Of a stretch of 64,000 nt of DNA, positions 11,745 to 23,300 are shown in pieces (within the stretch, counting starts at the first letter, position 1; every line of letters starts with the position of its first letter). A program made the position numbers and the translations under genes. The notes under the pieces were generated by a model, which did not search any database, was not told where the DNA came from, and worked only from the letters and a program-made list of their open reading frames with translations. The DNA comes from Danio rerio. Its lineage: Eukaryota > Chordata > Actinopteri > Cypriniformes > Danionidae. The stretch is from assembly GCF_049306965.1 (NCBI RefSeq), contig NC_133182.1, forward strand, positions 38,900,501 to 38,964,500, read 5' to 3'.

Positions 11745-12312
11745 TTAGAAAACACCCCACCAGAAGAGTGCTAACGGGAGCAGTATCGCCACCACAGAGC
11801 GACTGGACACCGACAGGGGTGCTGAGTTACACAGGTCAGAGGTACAGCAGGAGAATTTAAAGCTGGAAAGTTTAGGAAACTTCACGCCGACTGTGCTATA
11901 ATCGCATTCAGAGTACTTTATACACTGCCTGTATGTGTCGCCACCTAGAGGGAGGAGAAAGAACGCAGAGAGAAGACATGAAAATCAAAGTGTCATAGAT
12001 GTGGTCGGTATATTTTGATACATTACAGGAAAAAAGACACTTTTTAATAAAAGTTTGACCTCTCTCGTAGACAGACAAGCAGGCATCATCATAGTAGCAG
12101 TCTTTAATTTTAGAGCATGCGCCTGTGTAGTCCTTACAATTGTAACATTTAATGGCAGAACCTTAAGAGACAAACAGAAAGTGAACTTTATTGCATGAAT
12201 AATAATGCAAAATTACATCTTATGTACCATGAAATCTGGATCAATCGCAAAGCATACCAAGCCCCAGCAGAGCCAGCACGAAAACCACACACACTCCGAC
12301 AGAAGCTTTCAT
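11745..12312 (-). CDS. cd59: CD59-like GPI-anchored Ly6/uPAR protein
   Basis: Three coding exons: 12312-12258, 12161-12060 and 11944-11745, all junctions phase 1 with GT-AG, 118 aa. Exon 1 encodes a signal peptide (MKASVGVCVVFVLALLGL). The mature part begins SAIKCYNCKDYTG and has ten cysteines in LU-domain order, ending SCCTSDLCN, the family's C-C-x(4)-C-N close. It then runs through a short spacer into a hydrophobic tail (VVAILLPLALFWWGVF), as expected for GPI attachment. In the family CD59 sits on the outer membrane face and blocks C9 addition to the complement membrane-attack complex. The length matches CD59, and fbxo3 lies next door on the same strand, as in human 11p13, so the orthology call rests on synteny as well as fold. 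Inhibitory activity itself cannot be read from sequence. Confidence 0.85.
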
Positions 12313-12338
12313 AATGCCTTCAGTTTACCAGTCTAATC
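12313..12338 (-). other. cd59: cd59 5' UTR portion of coding exon 1, acceptor at 12339-12340
   Basis: On the minus strand, tctctctttgtcag precedes GATTAGACTGG and 26 bases later the ATG. The acceptor pairs with the donor at 13940-13939. Confidence 0.7.
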
Positions 12339-12399
12339 CTGACAAAGAGAGACAGAGAGAGGAGAATCTGAAAATGTGTCATTTGGATTTATTTAAATT

Positions 12400-13930
12400 T
12401 GCTGATGACATGGGATGATCATCCTAAAATTTGATGTCAAACTCAAATTCATCCTCAGTTAAGCTGCTCAAATGCTAATATTCAAAATCTTATTTGATCT
12501 TAAGTTATGCTCTTTTTAAAAAGGCTTATGTTATGAAGTTGTTTTGCCATAGAAGAACCATTTTGGGTTACACAAAGAAGCACTTAAGAGTTCTTCAAAG
12601 AGCAGTTTATTCTTAGTGTGAAGAACATAATAAAAATTGAAAATAGAACCTTTTGTGGAATTAATGGCTCCACGATTGATGTCGATGTCAATAAAGAGCC
12701 TTCATTTTCAAGATTGGCTTGAATCATTTTTCAGACTGGGGCAAAGAAACTAATCAAAATGTAAATTTAGCTTTTTTACTTTGCTTTTCATACATTAAGC
12801 CACAAAAAATGGGTCAAATAAAATAAAATCCTAGTAAAATAATATGGAAAATTTATCCTTATAAAAATTCAAGAAAAATAAAAAATAAAACTCAAACATT
12901 GAGTAAATAAAGCACAACTTAAATAAAGCACAACATGACCAAATTATCCATAGCACAAAACACAAGTGATTAATTTACATCTAGTTTTCAGGGGCCTGAA
13001 AATAAGTAATGAATTATTAATGTACACATTCTGTCTCAAACAGTAAATATTTTTCTGTCTTTGCAGGTAATGCACGGATCTAATGTTGTCTTCTATCTGT
13101 TCAAGTTCATCACTGTTAACTTGTTTGCAAGGATAGTCGGCAAGATGAGTATTTTCACATGATTTTTATGCATGCTTTTTTGTTTGTATGTACCCAAAAG
13201 TAAGTAAAAGAGACTTGAAATAGGTTAATTTTTTTGTGAAACTGCAGATAGTAATTGAACTTTGCACCTTATTCACAGAAATCCAGAAGTGTGAGATGTG
13301 CCATGGATCATAGACTAACTATGATTAGCTACACTTTTAAACCCAAGGAATCCAAGTCTCCTTAGACACAAACATCTTAGTGGCTTAATATGCTACTACA
13401 ACAAATGTTTGAAAGCAATCTTTGGCCAAAAATTAAAAAATAATTATTAGTCAACATTTACTCAGCATCCCTTCGTTTAAAACCTGAATAATTATAAATT
13501 AAGAAATTTTGCCAATAACAGCATTGATGGAAATATAATCTTTGTGAAGAATAGAGACAGTAAAAGGACAAAATAATATTGAATGGATAACATTTAATCT
13601 TGACTGTATTAGAGGGGTATTATAGCGACTGCAATTATTACCAAACTATAATTATTCTTATTTTTCTATTATGGATTTATTTTATTTTCATTAAAATATA
13701 TCTGACATATTTAACATGACACAACAAGTTACCATAAATAAATGAAATGTCATACATATCGTCACATAATAATCACATAAACAACACATTTCAACCTCTG
13801 ACAAAACTAGGATGCAACTAGAACAAGTAAATATTTAATGGGTTATAGATTTTGAAATATTGAAAAGTACAATCTAAATCAGCTTAACTTATAAACAAAA
13901 CATGCATAAAGCAGTATGGCATTACTTACT
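12400..13930. other. cd59 leader intron, no embedded feature recognised
   Basis: AT-rich intron between the putative non-coding exon and the first coding exon. No clear transposon end was seen. Confidence 0.4.
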
Positions 13931-13940
13931 GCAGACTTAC

Positions 13941-14045
13941 CTCAATGTGAAGCAGGAATCCAACCACAGAGACATGCAAACCCGTCTGAACACTGAAGGG
14001 CTCCTGTCCACTCACTCTTGCGTACACCCGCCCACAATGCCCTAC
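13941..14045 (-). other. cd59: Putative non-coding first exon and promoter of cd59
   Basis: On the minus strand a locally GC-richer segment ends in ...cacattgag with the consensus donor gtaagt (GT at 13940-13939), which fits the acceptor at 12340. The transcription start is not determined. The upstream end given is approximate. Confidence 0.55.
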
Positions 14046-14283
14046 AATTACACGTTTGTTTTTTTTTCTAATGCATATCATATGCATACCAATGCTCCTA
14101 AATTATTTATGAAGTAAAACAGTGATATAAGAATTCATAAATAATTGATTGACATATTACAGGAACTGAGCTACACAGTATAGAAAGGATTGCAACATTT
14201 TCCTCAGTTGCTTAGTTGGCTGAAGACTGTTTCTACTGACAAATACAGCAAAACAAAGTGTAATACATCCAAACAACATATTT

Positions 14284-14565
14284 AAAGGGTTTGTTCACCA
14301 AAAAATATATATTTACGCACTGTTTATTCACTCTTAAGTGGTTTCTAACCACTTCATAAGTATCTATATTCTCTATTGTTCTCTATTTATTTTCATGAAT
14401 GCTGAAAACCTGTAAGCATTGACATTCATACAAACTCTGGAAGTCATTGAATACTGGTTTCCGGCTGTCTTTTTAAAATCTTCTTTAGTGTAAGCAGACT
14501 TGAAACCAGAAAAGGGTGAGTAAATAATGGCAGTATATCATTTTTGGGTGAACTATCATTTTAAA
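14284..14565. mobile_element. Short inverted-repeat MITE (GATAGTTCACCC family)
   Basis: The left end 'gtttgttcaccaaaaaat' and right end 'tttttgggtgaactatc' are inverted. The typical middle 'gggtgagtaaataatg' is present. About 280 bp. Confidence 0.75.
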
Positions 14566-15051
14566 AACATCAACACCTATTATTACACTTAAACAGAGAA
14601 AGTGGAAGTCAAATGTTGCCTTTGACCTATAATAAGGGGTGGTTGCAACAATTCACGAGGGCAGTTGCAACATTTATTAAAAATCGAAAAAGAGAAAGAA
14701 CAAACCTTATTTTGCAATGTCCTACTGAATTCTTAGAGATAGAATAAGGTATCAATCACAGATTACATAATACATTTGCACTGTAATATATTGTTTTGGT
14801 TAGGTGCGTAGCAACCGGGGAGAGGGGGTTTGTGGGAGTGTGTGTGTGGGGTTGTATGTCCCTCATACTTTTAGAGACAGACCATTTAGAAACAGGTGAT
14901 TAATAATTACATGAACGTAAACTTTTGGATCTTGATAGGCAGTCCCCCCCACTTTTTACGCTACGCCCCTGATTACAAAATTGAAATGGATCTGTGAAAG
15001 CTTAATGAACTTTAAGTGCATTTTGTAATATATTTTTACTGTAAAAATATC

Positions 15052-15268
15052 CGTAGATTAGCAGTTTTTCATATTTTGTGGTTCATGTTTTTATTTTTTA
15101 TGTTCCTCTCTTTATTTCTGCATTTGGAGTGCATTATGAGACATTGATCTTTCTTCCAACAACCTTACATTTTTGGAAAAAGTGACTTTTAACATTTTTA
15201 ATAGTTTAAAGTGATATATTGCCTGGGTTGGTGTTGTATTTATGGTACAAAAACCTTGTAATAAAAAC
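15052..15268. repeat. Dispersed repeat pair, copy 1 (with 52082-52290)
   Basis: Shares 'gattagcagttttt', 'tttgagacattgatctttc'-like, 'tttaatagtttaaag' and 'ctgggttggtgttgtattta' with 52082-52290 in the same orientation. Family not recognised. Confidence 0.65.
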
Positions 15269-15344
15269 ACAAATTACAGATTTTTGTACTTTCTACATTT
15301 AAAAAAATAAAAATGTTTGTTCAAAGGACTTATTCAAAAAAAGC

Positions 15345-15465
15345 TTAAACAACACAATTCTTGAGCTTTTGGGCACCTCTTTATTGTTTTATGTTTAATC
15401 AACTTAAATTTCTTCATGTTGTCCCTACACAAATCAACTGTGTGGAACCCAGCACTGTTTTACAG
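15345..15465. repeat. Dispersed repeat (family shared with 3897-4092 and 37553-37705)
   Basis: Carries 'aacaacacaattctt', 'ttgttttatgttta' and 'aaatttcttcatgttgtccc'. The same order occurs at 37553-37705 and, inverted, near 3900-4090. Confidence 0.55.
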
Positions 15466-15523
15466 TATATGAATAAACAGATACCGTGTTAAACAGTTGA
15501 ATATATGGCTTACAGGTTCACAA

Positions 15524-15727
15524 ATGGGCGATGCAGTGGCACAGTAGGTATGGGTGTCGCCTCACAGCAAGAAGGTTGCTGGTTTGAGCCTCGGCTGGGT
15601 CGGTTGACGTTTCTGTGTGGAGTTTGCATGTTCTCCCTGCATTTTTTCCAGACGATCCAAAGACATGCGGTACAGGTGAATTGGGTAGGCTAAATTGTCT
15701 GTAGTGTTTGAGGGTGGATGCTAAAAG
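15524..15727 (+). mobile_element. DANA/HE1 SINE, 5' part
   Basis: tRNA-derived head with 'gcgatgcagtggcac', 'gcctcacagcaagaagg', B-box-like 'ggtttgagcctc' and 'tgtgtggagtttgcatg'. The 3' tail is lost. Confidence 0.9.
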
Positions 15728-16380
15728 AAGAAATGAGTTCACAAATGTGTACTGACAATGTGTCCCCATAAACCAACTGGCTTTAAAATCATGTTTATTT
15801 ATCTTTTTTTTTGTTTTGCTATTGTAAATTGACTTTCTTTAGGTAGGTTTAGGAGATTAATTTAGGAGAATATAGTCTGTACAGTATAAAAACAATTAGG
15901 CCAATTCATTATATGCAGCACAAGTTCCTGTAAACCACATACAAATTTGTATCTATGTGCATATGTGTATGACAGAGTGTAAGAGAGAAGAAAACCACAT
16001 CAGATTAAAGCTTCCCAAAGTGTATGTGTGTGTGTTGTTGGTAAATAAATGTTGTAAAGTGTGAATCTGCATGCTGGTAAACTCATAATTTGTAAGCACA
16101 CATGATGTAGCTTGTGTGAGAGAAGGAAACTACCACATCATTTCTCTTTCATTGTTCAGAAAAGACCCGTGTGGGAGTCCTTCACAACTGACCCCTGTTA
16201 CAACTCTCTCCTACTCTTATATCAACAGTGCAGCATTATGATTTCTATAACTGTTGAACATCAGAGTTATTCTGCACTTAGGAATGAGCCTGCAGCTTTC
16301 TGTGCAATCTCCACTCAACTCTGCGGACGTGTAAACTCAGGCATGCTTGCTTGAGGTGTTGGTAATCAATGATTTGAACG
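15728..16380. other. Intergenic, no gene recognised
   Basis: Contains small open frames (for example 16112-16354 +) with no family motif. Nothing supports a gene. Confidence 0.4.
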
Positions 16381-16382
16381 CT

Positions 16383-16612
16383 ATCTCACAAGGATTCATA
16401 ACATTTTGATCTAGTGGCTAATTTGTATGAATTTGTACAATCGAATTCATACAATTTAATAAGATTTGCTCATCTTCCAATGACAGTTGGGTTTAGGTGC
16501 CACGCTTCCTTTTATTAATCATACATTTTTGTAGGACTAAACTTATAAATTCGTATGAATTAGCCACTAAACTGACAAAACGTGAAATACCGCCATGTTT
16601 CCTCGTGAGATC
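16383..16612. mobile_element. Foldback MITE
   Basis: 'tagtggctaatttgtatgaa' on the left is mirrored by 'ttcgtatgaattagccacta' on the right, with outer matches ('ctcacaagga' against 'tcctcgtgag'). Internal sequence about 100 bp, non-coding. Confidence 0.65.
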
Positions 16613-16778
16613 AGGCTGATGGTGTATTCTTACTTGTCACATCAACACATTTGAGTTTCTCGATGATGAAAAGAGTTTTTTTTTTCTTCGTTCGTGAAGC
16701 AGACCTGCGTAAGCTTCTGTTTATGTTCTTTATGTTCACTGATTAATATTTATATATGAATCAAAGTCTATAATAAGG

Positions 16779-17475
16779 CATGTCACGTTTATTTATACAG
16801 CACATTTCAAACACAATGGTAATTCAAAGTGCTTTACTTAAACAGGAATAAAATACATAGGAAAATAAAAATAATAAAAATAATTAAAAATGGTTAAAAA
16901 CAGATTAAAATGTGTTAAATCAGATTATAAAAGAATGAAAAAGAAAAGAAAGACATAATAGTGCGATCTCTCGGACATAGCACGGTGCTCATTCAGTAAA
17001 GGCACAGCTAAACAGATGTGTTTTCAGTCTCGATTTGAATGTGCCTAATGTTGGAGCACATCTGATCATTTCTGGAAGCTGATTCCAGCGGCGGGGGGTG
17101 TAGACGCTAAAGGCGGATTCACCCTGCTTTGACTGAACTCTTGGAATTTCTTGTTTATTTGATCTTAAAGATCTGAGTGATCTGTTGGGTTTGTATTCAG
17201 TCAACATATCTGTAATATGTTTTGAGGTCCTAGGTCTTTAGTGATTTATAGACCAGTAATAATACTTTAAACTCTATTCTGATTGTAACAGGGAGCCAGC
17301 GTAGAGACCTGAGATCAGGTGTGATGTGATCTGATTTTCTGGTTCTGGTCAGAATCCTGGCAGAAGTGTTCTGGATGAGCTGTAGCCATCCGACTGTCTT
17401 TTTGGGAAGGCTGATGAGGAGGCCGTTACAGTAATTCCTCACTGGAAACAAATCATCAATCTTTTGCAATTGTTT
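16779..17475 (-). mobile_element. L2/CR1-type LINE, 3' end of ORF2 and tail
   Basis: Minus-strand frames read WLQLIQNTSARILTRTRK, LRWLPVTIRIEFKVLLLVYK and FSVYTPRRWNQLPEMIR, the familiar C-terminal part of fish L2/CR1-clade reverse transcriptase proteins. The two pieces are in different frames (17230-17469 and 16989-17207), so the copy is dead. The tail near 16785-16845 ('tttatttatacagcacattt', 'caaagtgcttta') is the typical L2 3' end. It is truncated at its 5' side, as usual. Confidence 0.85.
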
Positions 17476-17981
17476 TGAGATGATAGTATGCTGATTTACT
17501 TACTGCTTTGACATGATTGAAAATCATATCTGACTTCAGAATGCAAATCAAATATGCTGACATGGACTTATCGATTGATATGGATTTATATTGTTTTTTT
17601 ACGGATGTTTTCAAGCATCAGGTGATCAGATTTGTGCCGCAAAGATGAAAGTAAGTTTTCTAGTTTCTGAATTTCATGAAGATGACTAAATAAACTGACC
17701 CTTTACATTTTTGAATCTCTATTTAATCAATTCATATTCTTTGTTCAACATGTATAGACAATGTTTATAGTCTTATACGTCTTATATTATATATACTTGC
17801 AAAAGTCACAAAGAACTTGCACAGGAAACAAACATTTCCAATTTGTTCTCTTCTATTAGTCTTAACATTTTTAACCTTTTCAGAATATCTGCAGACCCTT
17901 TACATTTGATCTGTGCTTGACATTTCTCTTCTCACATTTTTTTAAATATAAAAAGAAATTCTTTCACAACCGCTTGACTAC

Positions 17982-18110
17982 AATTCTAGGTCATTCACTC
18001 ATTTTCCTTTGGCTCAGTCCCTTTATTTATCAGAGGTTTATTTACCACAGCGGAATGAACTGCCACTGAGCTAACCACTGAGCCACCATGTCACCCCAAT
18101 TCTAGGTCAT
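17982..18110 (-). mobile_element. DANA SINE, internally deleted, with 13-bp target duplication
   Basis: The core 17995-18097 has the 3' tail ('tttggctcagtcccttta', 'accacagcggaatgaac') joined directly to the 5' head ('aaccactgagccaccatg'). Both sides carry aattctaggtcat (17982-17994 and 18098-18110). Confidence 0.9.
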
Positions 18111-19300
18111 GTTGTGGGTATTTAATGGGTCATTTCTGGACACAGGGCCACACAAGGATTCATTCTGCTGTGACACAAGTACAGATGAAGAATGTGAGAA
18201 AGTCAACAAGAATGCTCAGACATGGAAAAAAAGCCACTGCATTTACCCTGGTGTGTGAAGTGCTCTGGCAAATGCATTGATACTAGTGTGATCACTTGGC
18301 GCAATTGAAAAAAATGAAATGTTTGTGAAAGTATTTAGGATAGGTTACAAGAGTGTTGTATTTTCTCTCTTTCAGAACTGTTTGAAATGAATGAGTAAAT
18401 TGAAGGGAGGAGATGTGGGCCAAAAAACAAACAGTTTAACAAAGAAACATCAGTCTGACTAATACAAGGGCTCTTCAACACGTTGCCATGACAACTGGCA
18501 CTGGGGTTAGGGTTTGGGTCAGACTGAGAGAAATGACTCCACGTTTTGTGTTGTGAGAACAATAAATGTTTTCAGCGGTTTTGTAGAGACAATAGCACTG
18601 TGGCTGGCAAAAAAAATACTCAACCTGATCAACAGCCTCTTTGTGTCCAGATAGTAGAATGCATCCTGATCACAAGGGGAATGTAAATCAAAAAAACCTG
18701 ACAGTGAAACTAGATTTATACACCATTATCTTTTATTTACTCCAAATAAAAAAGAAATAACACATAAAAAAACAACCCAAAAAGTTAACTAATCTGAGAC
18801 TTTTGGTTGGGCTAAACATGATAGCAAACTGTTGAAAAATCCCACTGCACAGCATTATTTTACAAAGTTGATAACATATAATCGCAGTCATAAACATGAA
18901 ACTCAAAATCATACACATCTTTAGGCAAGATTAGCTCACTATCGGGAAAAGAGGAAGAAAAAAAATGCAGTCTGCCTATATTTCAATCTGGAGCTGTACA
19001 ACAAAGATGTTTTCCTCATCCTTTACCTCCTACACAGCATTTTAAAGGGGAAAAAAAAGCAGAAAATGTCATAATAATGCCATAAACTTGTCATAAAATT
19101 ATCTTATCTTACTATTCACACCAGTCTGTGTAACCTTCAGCCCTTACGATGATCAGAGCTAAAAACAATCTGCTTCACACCAATGTGCTCTTAGCTGACC
19201 TTCAGCCGACATCCATCCAGCGCTTCTGAGAACAGGACATCAGCACCTTTGAACAGCTGAACCAGCGCCAACAAACTGGTTAACTGATTGCTTGTGCAGG
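18111..19300. other. Region downstream of fbxo3, no gene recognised
   Basis: Could include distal fbxo3 3' UTR. AATAAA on the minus strand occurs near 18731-18736. No coding signal was seen. Confidence 0.35.
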
Positions 19301-19311
19301 TTGGCAGAAGT

Positions 19312-19585
19312 TTAGGGGATAGTTCACCCAAAAATGTAAATTCTCTCATCATTTAATCACCCTTTCAATTCTGTCTTCTGTTGAACACAAAAGAAGATAT
19401 TTAGTAAAATGTTAGAAACCAGTAACCATTGACCTCTATAGTATTTATTTTTCTATTATGGAAGTCAGTGGTTACAGCTTTCTTCAAAATATATTTATTT
19501 TAATGTTCCACAGAAGAAAAAAAAAACACTTTAGCGTGAGTAACTAATGAGCAAACCTTCATTTTTTGGTGAACTATCCCTTTAA
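19312..19585. mobile_element. Short inverted-repeat MITE (GATAGTTCACCC family)
   Basis: The ends 'aggggatagttcaccc' and 'ggtgaactatccctttaa' are inverted copies. About 270 bp, non-coding, well preserved. Confidence 0.85.
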
Positions 19586-19905
19586 CTGGCTAGTTAGTGT
19601 GCTTTTTACTCAACATTGAATAAACCAGTTTGACTATAGTCTGGAGTTCAGCCTGTCCCCAAAACCCACCGTACAGATGACACAATCACAAACATCTATG
19701 TACAAGCACATACATACTACGCAATACCTGAGGCCTTGTGATAGAATGAATGGGATCGATTCATTTTTGCCTTTTTTTGTGAAGTATACAATCGAGAATA
19801 TTTACGTATAAACACACACAGTGTGTATCCCGATTCATTGTGCGCGTTCTTTTCTGCTAACAGTGTCATATTTTCCCATCATGCTCTTACTGCAATTGTA
19901 AAGTC

Positions 19906-20084
19906 TTAAAGGGATAGTTCACTCAAAATGACAAGTCCGTTCCAAACGGTTTTGTTTCACAAAACTATTTTTAAGCAATAAAAATCCAAAACAACCTGCT
20001 GACAATTAGATGCATCTTTCTTTTGTGTCTCAAGTAAGACAGAGAGACTAAATATCTTTGCATCTTGGGCTGAACTATCCCATT
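19906..20084. mobile_element. Short inverted-repeat MITE, deleted copy
   Basis: 'ttaaagggatagttcactc' at the left and 'gggctgaactatccc' at the right. Same family as 19312-19585 but shorter. Confidence 0.7.
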
Positions 20085-20395
20085 TTGGGTAAGTGGCAGG
20101 TCATCGTGAAACCCAATCATAAAGACACAAATCTCACAGAATCACACACACATTCAGTAAACTCTCAATCAAACACACACAATGATCTCACACATCCACG
20201 AGCGCGCACAGACACAAACACGCCACAACCAGACACATGCCCTCACAAACGGGAGAAAACGTTCAAGAGGTGACAGGCACAAAGGCGCTGAACAATAAAC
20301 AATGGAGGCCTAAAAGCTCCATTTGTCCTCCTGCTCTCCTGTTTGTGCGAGTGTGTCTGTAGGCGCTTGCTGGCCGGAGACGCTTAAAAAGTGCA

Positions 20396-23300
20396 TCAGA
20401 CATGCCGAGGACAGCGTCCCCCTGGGTCAGCCATGTTCATGCCACGCATTTCTCCCTCCTCGTAGTCATCAGTGTCTGATGAATTCTCATCATCATAAGG
20501 AGCAGACACCTCGCTGACCGAGCTCTAAATAAGAGAGACACACACAGCGTGGGGTTTAAAATGACACACGTTAGCATCTTCAATTTTTTTCAATTGGATG
20601 GGGGACAAATGGGGACTTACGGAGCGCACCACTGACTCGCGGAATGGTGGGCACACCATGTGGAATCGTGGGATGGAAACGTCAAACACTTCCTCTTTGT
20701 TCTTGAGCCGGTGGAATGTGTAGTGGCCTTCCATGTACTCCGAAGTAGTGGAAAACGTGGTGCAGCTGGCATACTCGTGAACTTTGCCAGGTGTCATCAC
20801 TGGAAACTCACCTGTGTTTACATCGACACAAACAAACAATGTAAACATCACATTATGAATCAAGATGAGCCTTAAATATGTTGGTTACTAAACTGTTCTA
20901 GTTTATTCTTCACTTACAGACAGGGACGGGCTCTTACCCACAACGCCAGGTCCTCGGACCTCCTCCACGTTTCCATTTGCGTTTGTGATCTTCCAGTAGC
21001 GGCTGTCCAGCTGGCAAGCTTTCTCTGGCAGGGCCGACTTCGCCATCTCGATCCTGATGCATATAGGATGATGGTACAGCTCAGACGTCATAGAGTCAAC
21101 TCAATGCATCATCCTGTGTCAAGTCTTAGCACAGCTGTGTGGCGTTACAGCAAGTTACAGCACAAAGCTGCATCATCAGTTCAGTTGGAATTCAGATGCC
21201 TATTTTTTTGGTAAGATAGAAGTACTGGGACAAAATAGCAATTGAGTAATAATGGTATTAGTTTTATTGTATTAATTTGAAGCCTTTAGAAGTGTGTACT
21301 AAATAGATTAGATTCTGTAGGGCAGAAAACAGTATCAAACATGCCAACAATATGAACTCTTACAGGCTTCTGCTAGAATCGAAATGTTTGAGTGTCAAAA
21401 TCATCACAATCACTCAATATATTGTGCATCTTGATCTTTGTTGATCTCTTACATTCACAAACAGCTATAGACCATTTTGAAGAGTGTAAACAATAGCAAT
21501 GTTCCTTTACTGTTTAATATTTTTAATTTCCATAGCTTCCGAGAATCCAAAAAGGTCCATATATTGATAAATAATGTTATGACAACTGTTTTAATATGAT
21601 TGAATTGCCTCTTGTTACAGTTATGATATAGTTTGATAACAAGCAGGAAATGATAACAAGCAGGAAATGTTCAAGGGCCAACGACATAACCACATTTAAA
21701 TGGTCTATATTAACGATAATATCTATAAGCATAATAGGCGCACTTTGGTGAATAATTCAAACACTGACTGAATCAGCCATTTAAAGAAATATTTTGAATG
21801 AACAACACAATGAGTGCACCTACTGGCATGTACACTGGTGAATTCACTTCATTTAACGTAAACAGATTAGAGCTGCCACTCTATACTTTTGTGCCAGTAC
21901 ATCTAAATGGCACTTCATCTTCTGTAGTGCAAAGATTTATTCTCTTGATAGTTATTTGATTTGATTGGTTACACTGTTTCAATATTCTCATTGAATGTAT
22001 TAAAATAACATGAAAGAATAAAAAACATGCAGGGCTCGAAATTAACTTTTTTACTTGGTAGCACCGGTGCTCCCAACATTAAATATTTAGGAGCACCAGA
22101 AAAATTTTTGGAGCACCCACCAAAAATAAATGAGCACCATTGCAAATTGTATTTTAAGGTATTTATTGTATTTTAAAACAACACCAATAAGGACTAACAA
22201 AAAACAGAAACAACTATCTAACTAATGCTGAGATGACATTGATATTTGAGTGCAATAATTCCAAAATGTATGTCTAATAATTATAGAATATTAATGATGA
22301 TGAAAATGACAATAGTAGTAACAATGAATTACATTTCTCATTATGATGCAGCCTTGAATGTGCTTGACTGTAAGTTGTCTGCTACTTTATGAAAAATAAA
22401 TGTATGCTTTGCATCAAACAAAAATGAAGCATTGCAGTAAGAAATATTCATGTTGAACTATTGTTTTATATGCATGTCAATTTAATAAATAATATTTCAG
22501 TTACAAAACACAAAAGACTATAATAAATCATTCAATTCAACGCTGAAAGCTGCAAAGCAGTCATCAGTGATAAATAATGTAATAGAAAAATAATATACAT
22601 CTCAAGAAAGAACGGACAAAAGAAAGTCTCAGTTCTATCACTCTTTTAAAGTTTTGATTTCGGTTTGTCATTTTAGATGCTCAGTCTTGTTACGAGCTGA
22701 TCTTCATTTTTCTGTGTTAGTGGAAAAGCAGGCGAGTCAGCCAGACCAATATATGAGCGGGGCAGAGCAGGATTCTCGCGATGACCACCGGCGCAATACC
22801 GCTCTTTGTTATAAGCCGCAGTTTCAGTGTAAACTTAGTAAAGGCAAGCTTTTTTAGCGATGATGTGTACAGTATTAGATTTTACATTTAGCAAACATTT
22901 GCGCTGAACACGCAGTGAATGCAACGCATTAAGATTCAGGCACCTTCTCTGAAAACACTCGATTGATCTCAGCTGGCGGATCAATATTCACCACTTGTCA
23001 TGCTCTTATCTGCGCTATTATTAATATAATTATTATACCTTTAGGTGGGGTTTGCAAACCTGTGTACTTTTCACTCTTCAGCCGTTTGCATTCCCGGCGG
23101 TCACAAAAGCTCCCTGTCATCTGACAGCGGAAAGCCTTAATATTAACCAATATAGCGGCAAGGAAGAGCGGTTCGCCACATTTTTAGAAAAAAATCAAAA
23201 CAGGTTGCACTACAATTTTTTTATGCAGTCTCACAAATGCTCCCAAATATATTATAAGGTCGCATAGCTTAAATTTCGGGCGTGTGTGTGACCAAAATGG

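Noticed and set aside
11800-11835. Possible RE1/NRSF-like site in the cd59 last exon
   Set aside because: Only part of the 21-bp motif matches, and it lies in coding sequence.
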